A stretch of 16,595 nt of DNA from an uncultured Balneolaceae bacterium (lineage in GTDB: Bacteria; Bacteroidota; Rhodothermia; Balneolales; Balneolaceae), in assembly GCA_937982515.1 (NCBI GenBank), contig CALJMB010000161.1, positions 1-16,595 on the forward strand. Direction: 5' to 3'. Below, in pieces: positions 1 through 7,708 of this stretch. The first letter of the stretch is position 1; the number at the start of each line of letters is the position of its first letter. The notes below the pieces were generated by a model. It did no database searches and had not been told where the DNA came from. It saw nothing but the letters and a program-made list of their open reading frames with translations. A program made the position numbers and the translations under genes.

Positions 1-967
1 TGTTCCGTGACTTCTCGGCAAGTTCTTTACTTTCCCTTGATATTTCTGCCAGGCCCTTCTGGTCGGTATTCCGGATTACAGGGGTAAGCAGCCCCTCTTC
101 TACCGCAACAGCAAAGGCAACATTTACAGCGCCGTGTTCCAGAATAGTTTCTCCTTTCCAGGTACTGTTGATAGCCGGATGGCGACGCAGTGCGATAGCA
201 CAAGCCTTTACTACAATATCATTGAAACTGATTTTAACGTCGCTTACTTCATTAAGCTGCTTGCGCGCCTCAAACACCTTTTTCATATCTATATCCATCG
301 TCTCATAGTAATGCGGACTGGAAAACTTGCTTTCTCCCAGTCTTCTGGCGATGGTCTTGCGCATTTGTGATACCCGGTGCTCCTGGTCTTCATACGAAAC
401 TACCGACGCTGCCGGAGCCGCCGCGCGGGAAGGTTCGAACTCTTCTACATCACGCTTGACAATACGCCCTTCCGGCCCTGTACCCCGGACATCCTCAAGA
501 CGAATTCCCTTATCCTCAGCTATTTTCCGGGCAAGTGGAGAGGCTTTGATACGACCATTCTCACCCCGTCCATCTCCTTCGGGTTCTCTAAGTGCCGGCG
601 CCCGATCTTTTCCCTCCTCTGCGGGTTGCGGGCCGGGCTTTTCGCCTTCCTGTCCCTTTTTCCGTACCTCTTCTCCCGGAGAGGTTGTTTTGTCTTCATC
701 ACCTTCCAACAATTCACTGATGTCCTCTCCTTCTTCACCAATAATGGCCATAGGTTTTCCGAGAGGCACGGCGTCTCCTTCTTCAGCAATAATTTTCAGA
801 ATAGTACCGGAATCAAATACCTCCACTTCCATGGTTGCCTTATCGGTCTCGACCTCGGCAATAATATCTCCGGATTCAACTTTATCGCCTTCCTCTACGT
901 TCCATTTAGCGATAACACCTTCTTCCATTGTATCGCTAAGTTTGGGCATTTCTACTTTTATGGCCAT
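1..967 (-). CDS. pdhC: Pyruvate dehydrogenase E2, dihydrolipoamide acetyltransferase (partial, 3' end outside window)
   Basis: E2 core of pyruvate dehydrogenase. It takes the acetyl group from E1 on a swinging lipoyl arm and passes it to CoA in the cytoplasm. The ATG at 967 opens a frame that stays open to the window edge, about 322 codons. Residues 1-80 form one lipoyl domain with the lipoylation motif ETDKATMEV (Lys43). Residues 80-140 are an acidic Glu/Lys/Pro/Gly linker. Residues about 142-178 are the peripheral subunit-binding domain (ASPLARKIAEDKG, then RGTGPEGRI). From about residue 200 the acyltransferase domain begins, including GLLTPVIRN. The catalytic HxxxD end is not in the window. 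It lies 101 bp downstream of pdhB on the same strand. The subunit order and the pyruvate-type E1 partner favour PDH over a 2-oxoglutarate or branched-chain complex. No E3 gene is visible here. Confidence 0.95.
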   Translation of the reverse strand, partial: MAIKVEMPKLSDTMEEGVIAKWNVEEGDKVESGDIIAEVETDKATMEVEVFDSGTILKIIAEEGDAVPLGKPMAIIGEEGEDISELLEGDEDKTTSPGEEVRKKGQEGEKPGPQPAEEGKDRAPALREPEGDGRGENGRIKASPLARKIAEDKGIRLEDVRGTGPEGRIVKRDVEEFEPSRAAAPAASVVSYEDQEHRVSQMRKTIARRLGESKFSSPHYYETMDIDMKKVFEARKQLNEVSDVKISFNDIVVKACAIALRRHPAINSTWKGETILEHGAVNVAFAVAVEEGLLTPVIRNTDQKGLAEISRESKELAEKSRN

Positions 968-972
968 TGTTG

Positions 973-1006
973 TGAATTATGAATTTTGAATTGTGAATTT
1001 TGAATT
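973..1006. repeat. Five-copy heptamer repeat between pdhB and pdhC
   Basis: TGAATT occurs five times at exactly 7-bp spacing (973, 980, 987, 994, 1001), with one variable base between copies. On the minus strand the array ends only 5 bp before the pdhC start codon, so it lies in the pdhC leader where a ribosome would load. There is no Shine-Dalgarno sequence in it. It belongs to the same 7-bp-period class as arrays at 6181, 11020 and 16511. Confidence 0.8.
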
Positions 1007-1068
1007 ACATAGGCTGAACGTCGGGTCCACCCAACTCAACACTTAAAATCCAAATTTAAAATTTAATG

Positions 1069-2052
1069 TTATTTTCTGTATGTCACCGTATTAACAGCCT
1101 CAATAACCTGCTCCGGGCTGGGGAACCATGCATCGAAGAGGTTCTTGGCAAACGGAGCGCTGGTATCTGGAAGAGTTACCCGTAACACCGGAGCATCCAG
1201 ATAATCAAATGCCTCCCGCTGAATTAAATACCCTACCTCTGCCGCCAAACCTCCGAAAGGATGAGCTTCATCAACAATGACGCAGCGGTTGGTCTTTTTG
1301 ATTGAAGTGAGGATGGTATCCATGTCCAGCGGCTTGATTGTACGCGGGTCGATGATTTCCACATCGACGCCATCTTTTTCCAGCTCCATGGCAGCTTTAG
1401 TCGCCACATGATACATTTTGCCATGAGCCACAACTGTTACGTCGCTCCCTTCACGCTTTACCTTTGCCTTGCCAATAGGAATCAGGTAATCTTCATCATC
1501 CGATACTTCACCCTTTAGCCCGTACATCTGTTCAGACTCCATAAACAGCACGGGGTTTTCGTCACGAATAGCAGATTTGAGCAATCCTTTTGCATCATCG
1601 GGTTCGGAGGGCTGAATCACCTTCAGGCCCGGAAAATGAGCGTACATCGAATCATAAGCTACAGAGTGAGTTGCACTTAATTGCCCTGCAGAAGCATTGG
1701 GACCACGGAATACGATGGGAACTTTTATCTGTCCACCCGTCATGTACCGGGCTTTTGAAGCGTGGTTAATAATTTGATCGGCGGCCAGTACGGCAAAGTT
1801 AAAGGTCATAAACTCTATGATCGGGCGCAAACCATTCATCGCCGCGCCAATTCCTATCCCCGCAAAACCAAGCTCTGAAATAGGGGTATCGATCATTCGT
1901 TTGGGGCCGTATTTATCAAGCAGCCCCTGGGTAACTTTGTACGCCCCGTTGTACTCAGCCACTTCCTCACCCATTACAAAAATGTTTTCGTCACGAGCCA
2001 TTTCTTCATCAATAGCGGCCCGTAATGCTTCTCTGAATTGTAGTTCAGCCAT
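1069..2052 (-). CDS. pdhB: Pyruvate dehydrogenase E1 component, beta subunit
   Basis: Beta chain of the thiamine-diphosphate-dependent E1, which with the alpha chain decarboxylates pyruvate and acetylates the lipoyl group of E2. The 327 residues match the usual length of about 325. The order is a transketolase-type pyrimidine-binding domain (residues 1-180, including GEEVAEYNGAYK and the catalytic Glu60 in DTPISELGFAG), then the C-terminal transketolase domain (about 200-320, with VAHGKM, IDPRTIKPLD and VDEAHPFGG). It lies between pdhA and pdhC in the usual alpha-beta-E2 order. Separate alpha and beta chains are typical of this type of complex, unlike the single-chain AceE of enterobacteria. 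The assignment to pyruvate rather than a branched 2-oxo acid rests on the similarity of the alpha subunit and on context. Confidence 0.96.
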   Translation of the reverse strand: MAELQFREALRAAIDEEMARDENIFVMGEEVAEYNGAYKVTQGLLDKYGPKRMIDTPISELGFAGIGIGAAMNGLRPIIEFMTFNFAVLAADQIINHASKARYMTGGQIKVPIVFRGPNASAGQLSATHSVAYDSMYAHFPGLKVIQPSEPDDAKGLLKSAIRDENPVLFMESEQMYGLKGEVSDDEDYLIPIGKAKVKREGSDVTVVAHGKMYHVATKAAMELEKDGVDVEIIDPRTIKPLDMDTILTSIKKTNRCVIVDEAHPFGGLAAEVGYLIQREAFDYLDAPVLRVTLPDTSAPFAKNLFDAWFPSPEQVIEAVNTVTYRK

Positions 2053-2102
2053 GTTTAGTGATTAGTTTCGTAATTATGTAGTAATAGTAAATGTACATTA
2101 TT

Positions 2103-2118
2103 GCCTTTTAGCAAAGGC
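2103..2118. other. Small hairpin between pdhA and pdhB
   Basis: GCCTTT and AAAGGC form a perfect 6-bp inverted repeat around a 4-base loop. It lies in the 150-bp pdhA-pdhB gap, about 50 bp before the pdhB start on the minus strand. There is no following T run, so it is not a standard terminator. It may be a processing or stability element within the operon transcript. Confidence 0.4.
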
Positions 2119-2202
2119 TGGAAGTTAGATGTTGAAAGAGGCCGGATATGAAAAGTATTCCTGGATTAATTCATCTTCCAATCTAACCTCTGGTATCTGA
2201 AT

Positions 2203-3303
2203 CTAGGTATGGAATGGATAATCATCCTCCACAAATACATCTTTGTACAAGTGGTCCAGACTCGGGAAGTCACTTTCTTCGGCAAAGTCTATTGCATCCA
2301 TTACATCCTTTTCAACCTTCTCCTCAATCTCATTCACTTTTTTCTGATCGATTATGTCATTGTCCAGGAGATACCTTTTAATACGCTCGACGGGGTCTTG
2401 TCTTTGATACTCTTCCAGCTCTTCTTTAGTCCGGTATTGCATAGGATCTGACATAGAATGCCCACGGTATCGGTAGGTGCGTATCTCAATAAACCAAGGT
2501 TCGGAATGTTTGCGGATATCCTCAACAATTTCTTTCATTTTTTCATAAACCGTAAAAACATCCATTCCGTTTATCACGGCGCTTTTCATTCCGTAGGCCT
2601 TGGCACGTTCGTGAATTTCACCCACTGTATGCCTGTGAACAGCAGTACCCATGGCGTACCCGTTGTTTTCTACGGCATAAATGCAGGGGAGCTTCCAAAG
2701 CTGACTCATATTGAGCGTTTCGTGTAATACTCCCTGATCAACGGCGCCATCACCAAGAAAACAGGCTGTTACGCGCCCGTTCTGCTTATACTTATTTGCA
2801 AAGGCAATACCTCCCCCCAGGGGAATATGGCCTCCGACAATCCCATAGCCGCCCCAAAAATGGCTTTCCACTTTGGCAAAGTGCATAGATCCCCCTTTAC
2901 CTTTGGAACATCCGGTAATTTTGCCATACAGCTCGGCCATGCCCTCTTCAGGAGTAACGCCCCGCACCAGGCCCCATCCGTGATCGCGATAAGCGGTTAT
3001 AATGTCATCATCGTCATTCAGAGCATAAACGGTGCCTGTTGATATGGCTTCCTGGCCCATATACAGGTGTAAAAAACCCCCGAATTTTCCTTTTTGATAC
3101 ATCTGCATAGCGCGTTCCTCGAATCGGCGCTGTAAATGCATCTGCTCAAACATATCCACAACATCTTTGTCGGTAAGGCCTAACGCCTTGTGTGTTTTTT
3201 TTGTGGGAGGCGGTAGTTCCGTACTCTTTATAACCTTGCCATTACTGTGAATACCGGTCCCTGACGGGGTGAAAGTAATTTCCTGTTCTTTTTTCTTAGC
3301 CAT
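2203..3303 (-). CDS. pdhA: Pyruvate dehydrogenase E1 component, alpha subunit
   Basis: Alpha chain of E1, which binds thiamine diphosphate and starts the oxidative decarboxylation of pyruvate to acetyl-CoA. The thiamine diphosphate motif is complete: GDG at residues 184-186 and NN at 213-214, at the standard spacing. The conserved loop YRGHSMSDPMQYR follows at about 279-291. HLYMGQEA (79-86) and RDHGWGL (106-112) are typical of the pyruvate and branched-chain E1 alpha family. The first 40 residues are a Lys-rich extension not needed for the fold. The start at 3303 is the only good one upstream of the conserved core. It is the first gene of a pdhA-pdhB-pdhC set, 165 bp downstream of alaS on the same strand, so it may have its own promoter or be read through from alaS. 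Confidence 0.96.
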   Translation of the reverse strand: MAKKKEQEITFTPSGTGIHSNGKVIKSTELPPPTKKTHKALGLTDKDVVDMFEQMHLQRRFEERAMQMYQKGKFGGFLHLYMGQEAISTGTVYALNDDDDIITAYRDHGWGLVRGVTPEEGMAELYGKITGCSKGKGGSMHFAKVESHFWGGYGIVGGHIPLGGGIAFANKYKQNGRVTACFLGDGAVDQGVLHETLNMSQLWKLPCIYAVENNGYAMGTAVHRHTVGEIHERAKAYGMKSAVINGMDVFTVYEKMKEIVEDIRKHSEPWFIEIRTYRYRGHSMSDPMQYRTKEELEEYQRQDPVERIKRYLLDNDIIDQKKVNEIEEKVEKDVMDAIDFAEESDFPSLDHLYKDVFVEDDYPFHT

Positions 3304-3315
3304 AATAGTTTATGG

Positions 3316-3339
3316 GCGGCAATCACAATGATTGACCGC
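3316..3339. promoter_or_regulatory. Inverted repeat just upstream of pdhA
   Basis: GCGGCAATCA (3316-3325) and TGATTGACCGC (3329-3339) are inverted copies with a single-base bulge and a 3-base loop. The element ends 12 bp before the pdhA ATG, so it would form a hairpin in the pdhA leader or act as an operator. A second perfect inverted repeat (CGAATC-AAA-GATTCG) lies at 3368-3382. No protein can be named for either. Confidence 0.4.
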
Positions 3340-3367
3340 TTTAATCATTTGAATTACAATTTTCCAG

Positions 3368-3382
3368 CGAATCAAAGATTCG
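3368..3382. promoter_or_regulatory. Perfect small inverted repeat in the alaS-pdhA gap
   Basis: CGAATC, AAA, GATTCG: a perfect 6-bp inverted repeat with a 3-base spacer. On the minus strand it directly follows TATATTTC (3389-3382), which resembles a Bacteroidota -7 box (TAnnTTTG) with one mismatch. An operator overlapping a weak promoter is possible, but no matching -33 element was found. Confidence 0.3.
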
Positions 3383-3468
3383 AAATATACCTAAAATTAT
3401 TGAAGATTACAGACTCTACCTGTCAGATTATTTCTGAAGAAGATAGCGGCCGTTCAACTCTGGGCAAT

Positions 3469-6138
3469 TTAGTTCAGATGTTTTAATACTACCTCTTTTG
3501 CCTGGTTTAAAACTTCGGCGAGCATTTCGGGTTTCCTCCCGCCTGCTGTGGCCAGATTGGGCTGGCCGCCACCGCCGCCGCCCAGCATTTTTCCAAGTTC
3601 ACCTACCAGAGCGCCTGCTTTTAGTCCCTTTTCTTTGATCAGGTCGTCCGTCACAGCTGCCGCAATATAAACTTTGCCTTCTGATGTGTCTTTTGCTCCG
3701 AGAATAGTTACCGTGCCTTCCTTCTGCTTTTCCAGCGATTCGTACCCCAGTTGCTTAAGCAGATCCATGTCGGCACCCGGTATTTCTCCGAAAACCAGGC
3801 GTATTCCGTCAAAGAGCTTCTGGCTGTTCCGGATAAACTGATCCAACCTGTTTGTACTTTGCTGAAGCCGTAACCGTTCTATTTCTTTTTCAAGCTGCCT
3901 GCGCTCTTCAATCAACTGATGAATGTCTTTTACCAGATTATCACTCTGTCCAATAGCCGACCGAATGGATAGAACCAGCTCTTTTTCCTCCCTCAGATAC
4001 TCATCGGCCTGCAAGCCCGCAACCGCTTCAATTCTCCGAATCCCGGCGGCGACTGAAGACTCTCCCGTAAAACGGAAATAGCCGATCTCTCCGGTGGCAG
4101 CAACATGAGTACCGCCGCACAGCTCCATGGAATAGTCGGGATCAAAGCTGATAATCCGTACCGCATCGCCATACTTCTCGCCAAACAGCATCATGGCTCC
4201 CTTTTTTCTGGCTTCTTCTAGCGGTACATCCCGTTCTTCCCTCCTGGGGATATTCTCCTGTATTTTCTCATTGACAAGCCGCTCAATCTGGTTGAGCTGG
4301 TTATGGGTCAGTGCCGAGTAGTGTGAAAAGTCAAATCGCAGATGGTGTTCATCTAAAAGGGACCCTTTTTGAGCTACATGGTCACCCAATATCCTGCGTA
4401 ACGCGGCATGGACCAGGTGTGTGGCTGTATGATGTTTGCGAATCTCCCTGCGGCGCTCCTGATCGACCAAAGCTTCCCACTCTCCCTCAAAGTTATCAGG
4501 GAATCGGTCCACATAGTGGACAAAACCGTCAGGGCTTTTCTGTACGTCCAGAACTCTCAGATGCTCGTCACCGTTGGTGATGATACCCGTATCTGCAACC
4601 TGGCCTCCGCTTTCGGCATAGAAAGGGGTTTTATCAAGCAGCAAAGCTTTACGCTCCCCCTCCTGGCGGTATGCCCGGATACGGCTGACGGAGTGCAACT
4701 CGTCGTATCCGACAAATTGAAACTCGGCACCTGGCGACACTTCGGCCCAATCCCCTTTTTGGGAATGGTCGGCCGTAAACTTCCCGGCGGCACGGGCCCG
4801 TTCCTTTTGTTCTTTCATGAGCCTGTTAAACTCTGTCACATCTACCGTTACACCCCGCTCACGCGCCATAAGCTGTGTGAGATCGATCGGAAAACCGTAG
4901 GTATCATGGAGCTTAAAGGCATCCTCGCCGGCCAGCTTTTCTTTGCCTTTCACCATCTCATTGAACAATTCGATACCCTGCCCCAGAGTCTTGAGAAAAC
5001 TCTGTTCCTCCGATTTGATCACATTAATAACATAATCCTGCTGTTCAATAAGCACAGGGAATACCTCTTTAAATTGTTCGGCAAGCGTAGGCACAAGTTC
5101 ATGAAAGAACGGCTCCTTGAGGTTAAGCTTGTCCCATCCGTACCGGATGGCCCGGCGCAGTATTCTGCGGATAACATAGCCTCTTCCATCATTGCCCGGC
5201 GATGCACCGTCGGCAATGGACAGGCTTACGGCCCGAATATGGTCGGCGATAACGCGCATAGCGATATCGGTCTCTTCATTCCTCCCATAGGTAGTTCCGG
5301 CAAGCTCGCCGATGTTCTGTAGCAGCGGTTTAAAAAGATCGGTATCGTAATTGGATTTTTTCCCCTGCAGCACGGCACAAATCCGCTCAAAACCCATACC
5401 TGTATCCACGTGCTGTGCGGGCAGTTTTTCAAGCGATCCATCGGGCCGGCGGTTAAACTGGATAAATACAAGATTCCAGATTTCCATTACGTTGGGATCG
5501 TCCTGGTTAACCAGCTCATGGCCCGGTTTTCTCTTCCGCTCCTCATCCGGGCGAAGGTCTATATGAACTTCCGAACAAGGGCCGCAGGGGCCGGTCTCAC
5601 CCATTTCCCAAAAATTATCTTCCTTGCTGCACTTGAGGATGTGATCATGAGGTATGCCTGTTTCCGACTTCCAAAGCTGTGCGGCCTCTTCATCTGCGGG
5701 GAGGCCGTCTCCTTCATCCCCTTCAAAAACAGTGGCGTACAGGCGATCCGGCTCCAGCCCCCAATGATCTACCAGAAGCTCCCACGCCCACCCAATGGCT
5801 TCTTTTTTAAAATAGTCGCCAAAGGACCAATTCCCAAGCATCTCAAAAAGCGTATGATGGTATGTGTCGTGGCCCACTTCTTCCAGGTCATTGTGTTTAC
5901 CGCTTACACGAATGCAGCGCTGGGTGTCGGCAACACGGTTCCATATTTTCCCATCTGCTTTATAGCCGGACTCCTCTCCCAAAAAAATGGATTTAAACTG
6001 GTTCATGCCGGCATTGGTAAACAACAGAGTCGGGTCGTTCTGAGGCACTACCGGGGCGCCGGGCACAATAAGGTGATTTTTATCTTTAAAAAAATCCAGG
6101 AATTCCTGTCTGATCTGAGCTGAGCTCTTATGGGCCAT
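3469..6138 (-). CDS. alaS: Alanyl-tRNA synthetase
   Basis: Class II synthetase that charges tRNA-Ala with alanine in the cytoplasm. The 889 residues, counted from the ATG at 6138, are close to the usual 875. The N-terminal aminoacylation domain has the class II signature around HTLFEMLGNWSFGDYFKKEA. The editing domain has both halves of the zinc site: HHTATH (His570 and His574) and CGGTH (Cys674 and His678), matching the family spacing. The C-terminal C-Ala domain ends with the Gly-rich LGGGGGGQPNLATAGG. The frame is open upstream to 6213, but the conserved family start MAHKSSAQIRQEF begins at 6138, so that start is preferred. The leader carries a heptamer hairpin (6181-6229). Two long open frames on the opposite strand inside it are shadows. 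Confidence 0.98.
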   Translation of the reverse strand: MAHKSSAQIRQEFLDFFKDKNHLIVPGAPVVPQNDPTLLFTNAGMNQFKSIFLGEESGYKADGKIWNRVADTQRCIRVSGKHNDLEEVGHDTYHHTLFEMLGNWSFGDYFKKEAIGWAWELLVDHWGLEPDRLYATVFEGDEGDGLPADEEAAQLWKSETGIPHDHILKCSKEDNFWEMGETGPCGPCSEVHIDLRPDEERKRKPGHELVNQDDPNVMEIWNLVFIQFNRRPDGSLEKLPAQHVDTGMGFERICAVLQGKKSNYDTDLFKPLLQNIGELAGTTYGRNEETDIAMRVIADHIRAVSLSIADGASPGNDGRGYVIRRILRRAIRYGWDKLNLKEPFFHELVPTLAEQFKEVFPVLIEQQDYVINVIKSEEQSFLKTLGQGIELFNEMVKGKEKLAGEDAFKLHDTYGFPIDLTQLMARERGVTVDVTEFNRLMKEQKERARAAGKFTADHSQKGDWAEVSPGAEFQFVGYDELHSVSRIRAYRQEGERKALLLDKTPFYAESGGQVADTGIITNGDEHLRVLDVQKSPDGFVHYVDRFPDNFEGEWEALVDQERRREIRKHHTATHLVHAALRRILGDHVAQKGSLLDEHHLRFDFSHYSALTHNQLNQIERLVNEKIQENIPRREERDVPLEEARKKGAMMLFGEKYGDAVRIISFDPDYSMELCGGTHVAATGEIGYFRFTGESSVAAGIRRIEAVAGLQADEYLREEKELVLSIRSAIGQSDNLVKDIHQLIEERRQLEKEIERLRLQQSTNRLDQFIRNSQKLFDGIRLVFGEIPGADMDLLKQLGYESLEKQKEGTVTILGAKDTSEGKVYIAAAVTDDLIKEKGLKAGALVGELGKMLGGGGGGQPNLATAGGRKPEMLAEVLNQAKEVVLKHLN

Positions 6139-6180
6139 TCTGGTTAGTTTGTATTTGTTAATATTGGTTACAGGCTGGCA

Positions 6181-6229
6181 AGTAACGAGTAAAGGACGGG
6201 AGATACTCGTCACTCATTACTCCTTACAT
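6181..6229 (-). repeat. Heptamer hairpin repeat in the alaS leader
   Basis: Seven consecutive 7-bp units: AGTAACG, AGTAAAG, a degenerate unit, then GATACTC, GTCACTC, ATTACTC, CTTACAT. The first two and the last four are related as inverted copies. 6182-6190 and 6212-6220 form a 9-bp stem that is fully paired only on the minus strand (one G-U, which is A-C on the plus strand), that is, in the alaS transcript. The loop keeps the 7-bp phase. Confidence 0.65.
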
Positions 6230-6306
6230 GGTTCAGCGGATATACCTTTTATTGAGGGTCATAACACCTACAGGAGCTACTATAACCTATTTTGATTCAA
6301 AGCAAA

Positions 6307-6323
6307 CAAAAATAGCAAAAATA
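6307..6323 (-). promoter_or_regulatory. Tandem candidate -7 boxes for alaS
   Basis: Read on the minus strand, TATTTTTG occurs at 6323-6316 and again at 6314-6307. Both match the Bacteroidota -7 consensus TAnnTTTG exactly. TTTG sequences lie upstream but not at the preferred spacing of about 19 bp. Use of either box would give an alaS leader of about 160 nt that contains the heptamer hairpin. Confidence 0.35.
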
Positions 6324-6844
6324 AGGTTCTAACTCATCCCAAACTGCAAACTTTGTTGTGAAACCAGAACAGGGTTACCAACGGGCATCCTGCCGTAACG
6401 GTTAATTGCACTCCATATCATTTAAATATATTACCCTGAACGCCTTTACAGATCAGGCTTTCAGGTTAATAGTCTTCCGCAGAAAGGGACATTACCCGCT
6501 TATTCATTCAGCCGGTAAATCCATTAATTTCTGGTTAACATGTAGTTCGGAATGCCGATAAGAATCACATGTAATTGCTGAAACATGTTCATACTGGCAA
6601 TGCAGCCCTTATCGGTAGCTGTCTGATTCCCTAAACCTGTTTCAACAAAATTATTTTGACCATTTTAGCTTAATGATTTATTATGCCACCCCTTAAAATT
6701 TTAATCTCAGAATCATCTGCCGGATTTCTGACTATAATAGATAACTTCAAGAAACTCATCCTTAATCTGAACTAACCGAATATTCACTTAAGAATACAGA
6801 TATAGTTGGCGGCCGGATATACCAAATTCCAATATCGAGAGGAT

Positions 6845-6878
6845 CAGAGGCCTTTACCTCTGAATATTTTGGCCTCTG
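6845..6878 (+). promoter_or_regulatory. Mutually exclusive hairpins upstream of the sugar transferase
   Basis: CAGAGGCC at 6845-6852 is perfectly complementary to GGCCTCTG at 6871-6878. Its first six bases can instead pair with CCTCTG at 6857-6862. The two pairings exclude each other. The element ends about 83 bp before the ATG at 6962. A regulatory leader is possible, but no promoter was located, so it is not certain that this DNA is transcribed. Confidence 0.3.
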
Positions 6879-6961
6879 CCTGATTAATTCATCACAAATA
6901 CAAGTCCATTATCCCGTACACGTAGCTTAACGATGCGGGCTAAATATGCAGTACAGATATT

Positions 6962-7708
6962 ATGACTTCTAAAAATTATCCCGGGCCTAACGTAAAAATG
7001 GCCTCAGAGTCGGAAAACAGAATACTCTCCGTAGAAGAAAAAATCATACTTGAGAAGCAATACGTTGGCTACCCGAAAGAAATTGTCGGCCCTTCTATAG
7101 GCCTCTTCTTTCATGAGCTTACCGATAAAGATACCCTATCAACCCGTATTTTCAGTAAAGTGGCAGCCGGCTTTCTTTTTGCCTTGCTTGTCCTCCTCTA
7201 TCCATTTGTAGCCCTGGCCATCAAGCTCTCATCCAGGGGACCTGTAATTATCCGCCAAACGTGCACGGGATTCCGGGGACATCCGTTCCGGCGTTATCTT
7301 TTCAGGACCACAAAGTATAATCCTGAATCTGTCGGCAACCTGGAAAAGCCGGAACAGACGTTTTTTATTGGAAGAGTGCTCAGGGCTACAAGACTGAACG
7401 AACTCCCGTCTGTAATTAACATTCTTAAGAATGAGATGAGGCTGATCGGTCCGAAAACACGTCCCTACTCTCTGGATACCCACTGGAACAATCAGTTTTC
7501 AGAATACTACAAGCGATTTGCTACAGACCCCGGCCTTATCGGCGTGTCGAGAAAGTATAGGGTTGAACACACAGAAGACGTGCACATAGTTAAGTATGCG
7601 TTAAGGACAGAGCTTAAATACATTCTGCAGCCCACTCTTCCTAAGGATCTGAAAATACTTGTCAGAGCTCTTAGTACACTTCCACGAAGGTCCGCTCGGA
7701 AGGCTTGA
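6962..7708 (+). CDS. Divergent bacterial sugar transferase homologue (WcaJ/PglC type) lacking the nucleophilic Asp
   Basis: Membrane protein of the monotopic phosphoglycosyl transferase family, whose members move a phospho-sugar from a nucleotide sugar to a lipid carrier at the start of glycan synthesis. A hydrophobic re-entrant segment lies at about residues 65-90, followed by SRGPVIIRQTCTGFRGHPF (91-109) and LFRTT (113-117). LNELPSVINILKNEMRLIGPKTRP (145-168) aligns with the family block that normally reads LDELPQ and GPRP. Asn146 therefore replaces the Asp of the catalytic Asp-Glu dyad, and Lys-Thr replaces Arg-Pro. DPGLIGVSR matches the later RPGITG block. About 60 extra residues precede the membrane segment. 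It stands alone, with no other glycan genes nearby, and its 3' end overlaps the converging reductase gene by 38 bp. A start at Met13 (6998) is possible. Family membership is clear, but activity is doubtful or altered. Confidence 0.8.
   Translation: MTSKNYPGPNVKMASESENRILSVEEKIILEKQYVGYPKEIVGPSIGLFFHELTDKDTLSTRIFSKVAAGFLFALLVLLYPFVALAIKLSSRGPVIIRQTCTGFRGHPFRRYLFRTTKYNPESVGNLEKPEQTFFIGRVLRATRLNELPSVINILKNEMRLIGPKTRPYSLDTHWNNQFSEYYKRFATDPGLIGVSRKYRVEHTEDVHIVKYALRTELKYILQPTLPKDLKILVRALSTLPRRSARKA

Larger units (their letters stand above)
6139..6961. other. Long gene-free region between divergent alaS and the sugar transferase gene
   Basis: About 820 bp with no plausible coding sequence or tRNA. 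Going rightwards it holds the alaS leader with a heptamer hairpin (6181-6229), two TATTTTTG boxes on the minus strand (6307-6323), an inverted pair CCGATAAG/CTTATCGG (6555-6562 and 6608-6615), and alternative hairpins built from CAGAGG/CCTCTG (6845-6878) before the plus-strand gene. The central part (about 6340-6840) is AT-rich and shows nothing else I recognise. Its size is unusual for this otherwise compact window. Confidence 0.6.

Noticed and set aside
327..989. Plus-strand open frame of about 220 codons opposite pdhC
   Set aside because: Ser/Pro-rich translation is the antisense of the E2 linker and lipoyl domain. The minus-strand E2 has unmistakable motifs.
2121..2190. Imperfect inverted repeat GAAGTTAGAT... 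between pdhA and pdhB
   Set aside because: It may be a decayed heptamer hairpin, but the 7-bp phase is not clear enough to call.
3368..3390. Possible tRNA T-arm (GATTCGAAAT)
   Set aside because: No acceptor or anticodon stems can be built around it; no tRNA was found anywhere in the window.
4408..6123. Long plus-strand open frames (about 304 and 237 codons) opposite alaS
   Set aside because: The minus strand encodes a full-length, highly conserved alanyl-tRNA synthetase. The opposite frames show no domain or gene-like start and are shadows of codon bias.
6538..6588. Three ACATGT palindromes (6538, 6567, 6583)
   Set aside because: Irregular spacing and only 6-bp identity in AT-rich DNA; within what chance allows.
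6555..6615. Inverted repeat CCGATAAG / CTTATCGG with a 45-base loop
   Set aside because: An 8-bp arm with a long unstructured loop and no promoter or gene relation; noted only in the region entry.
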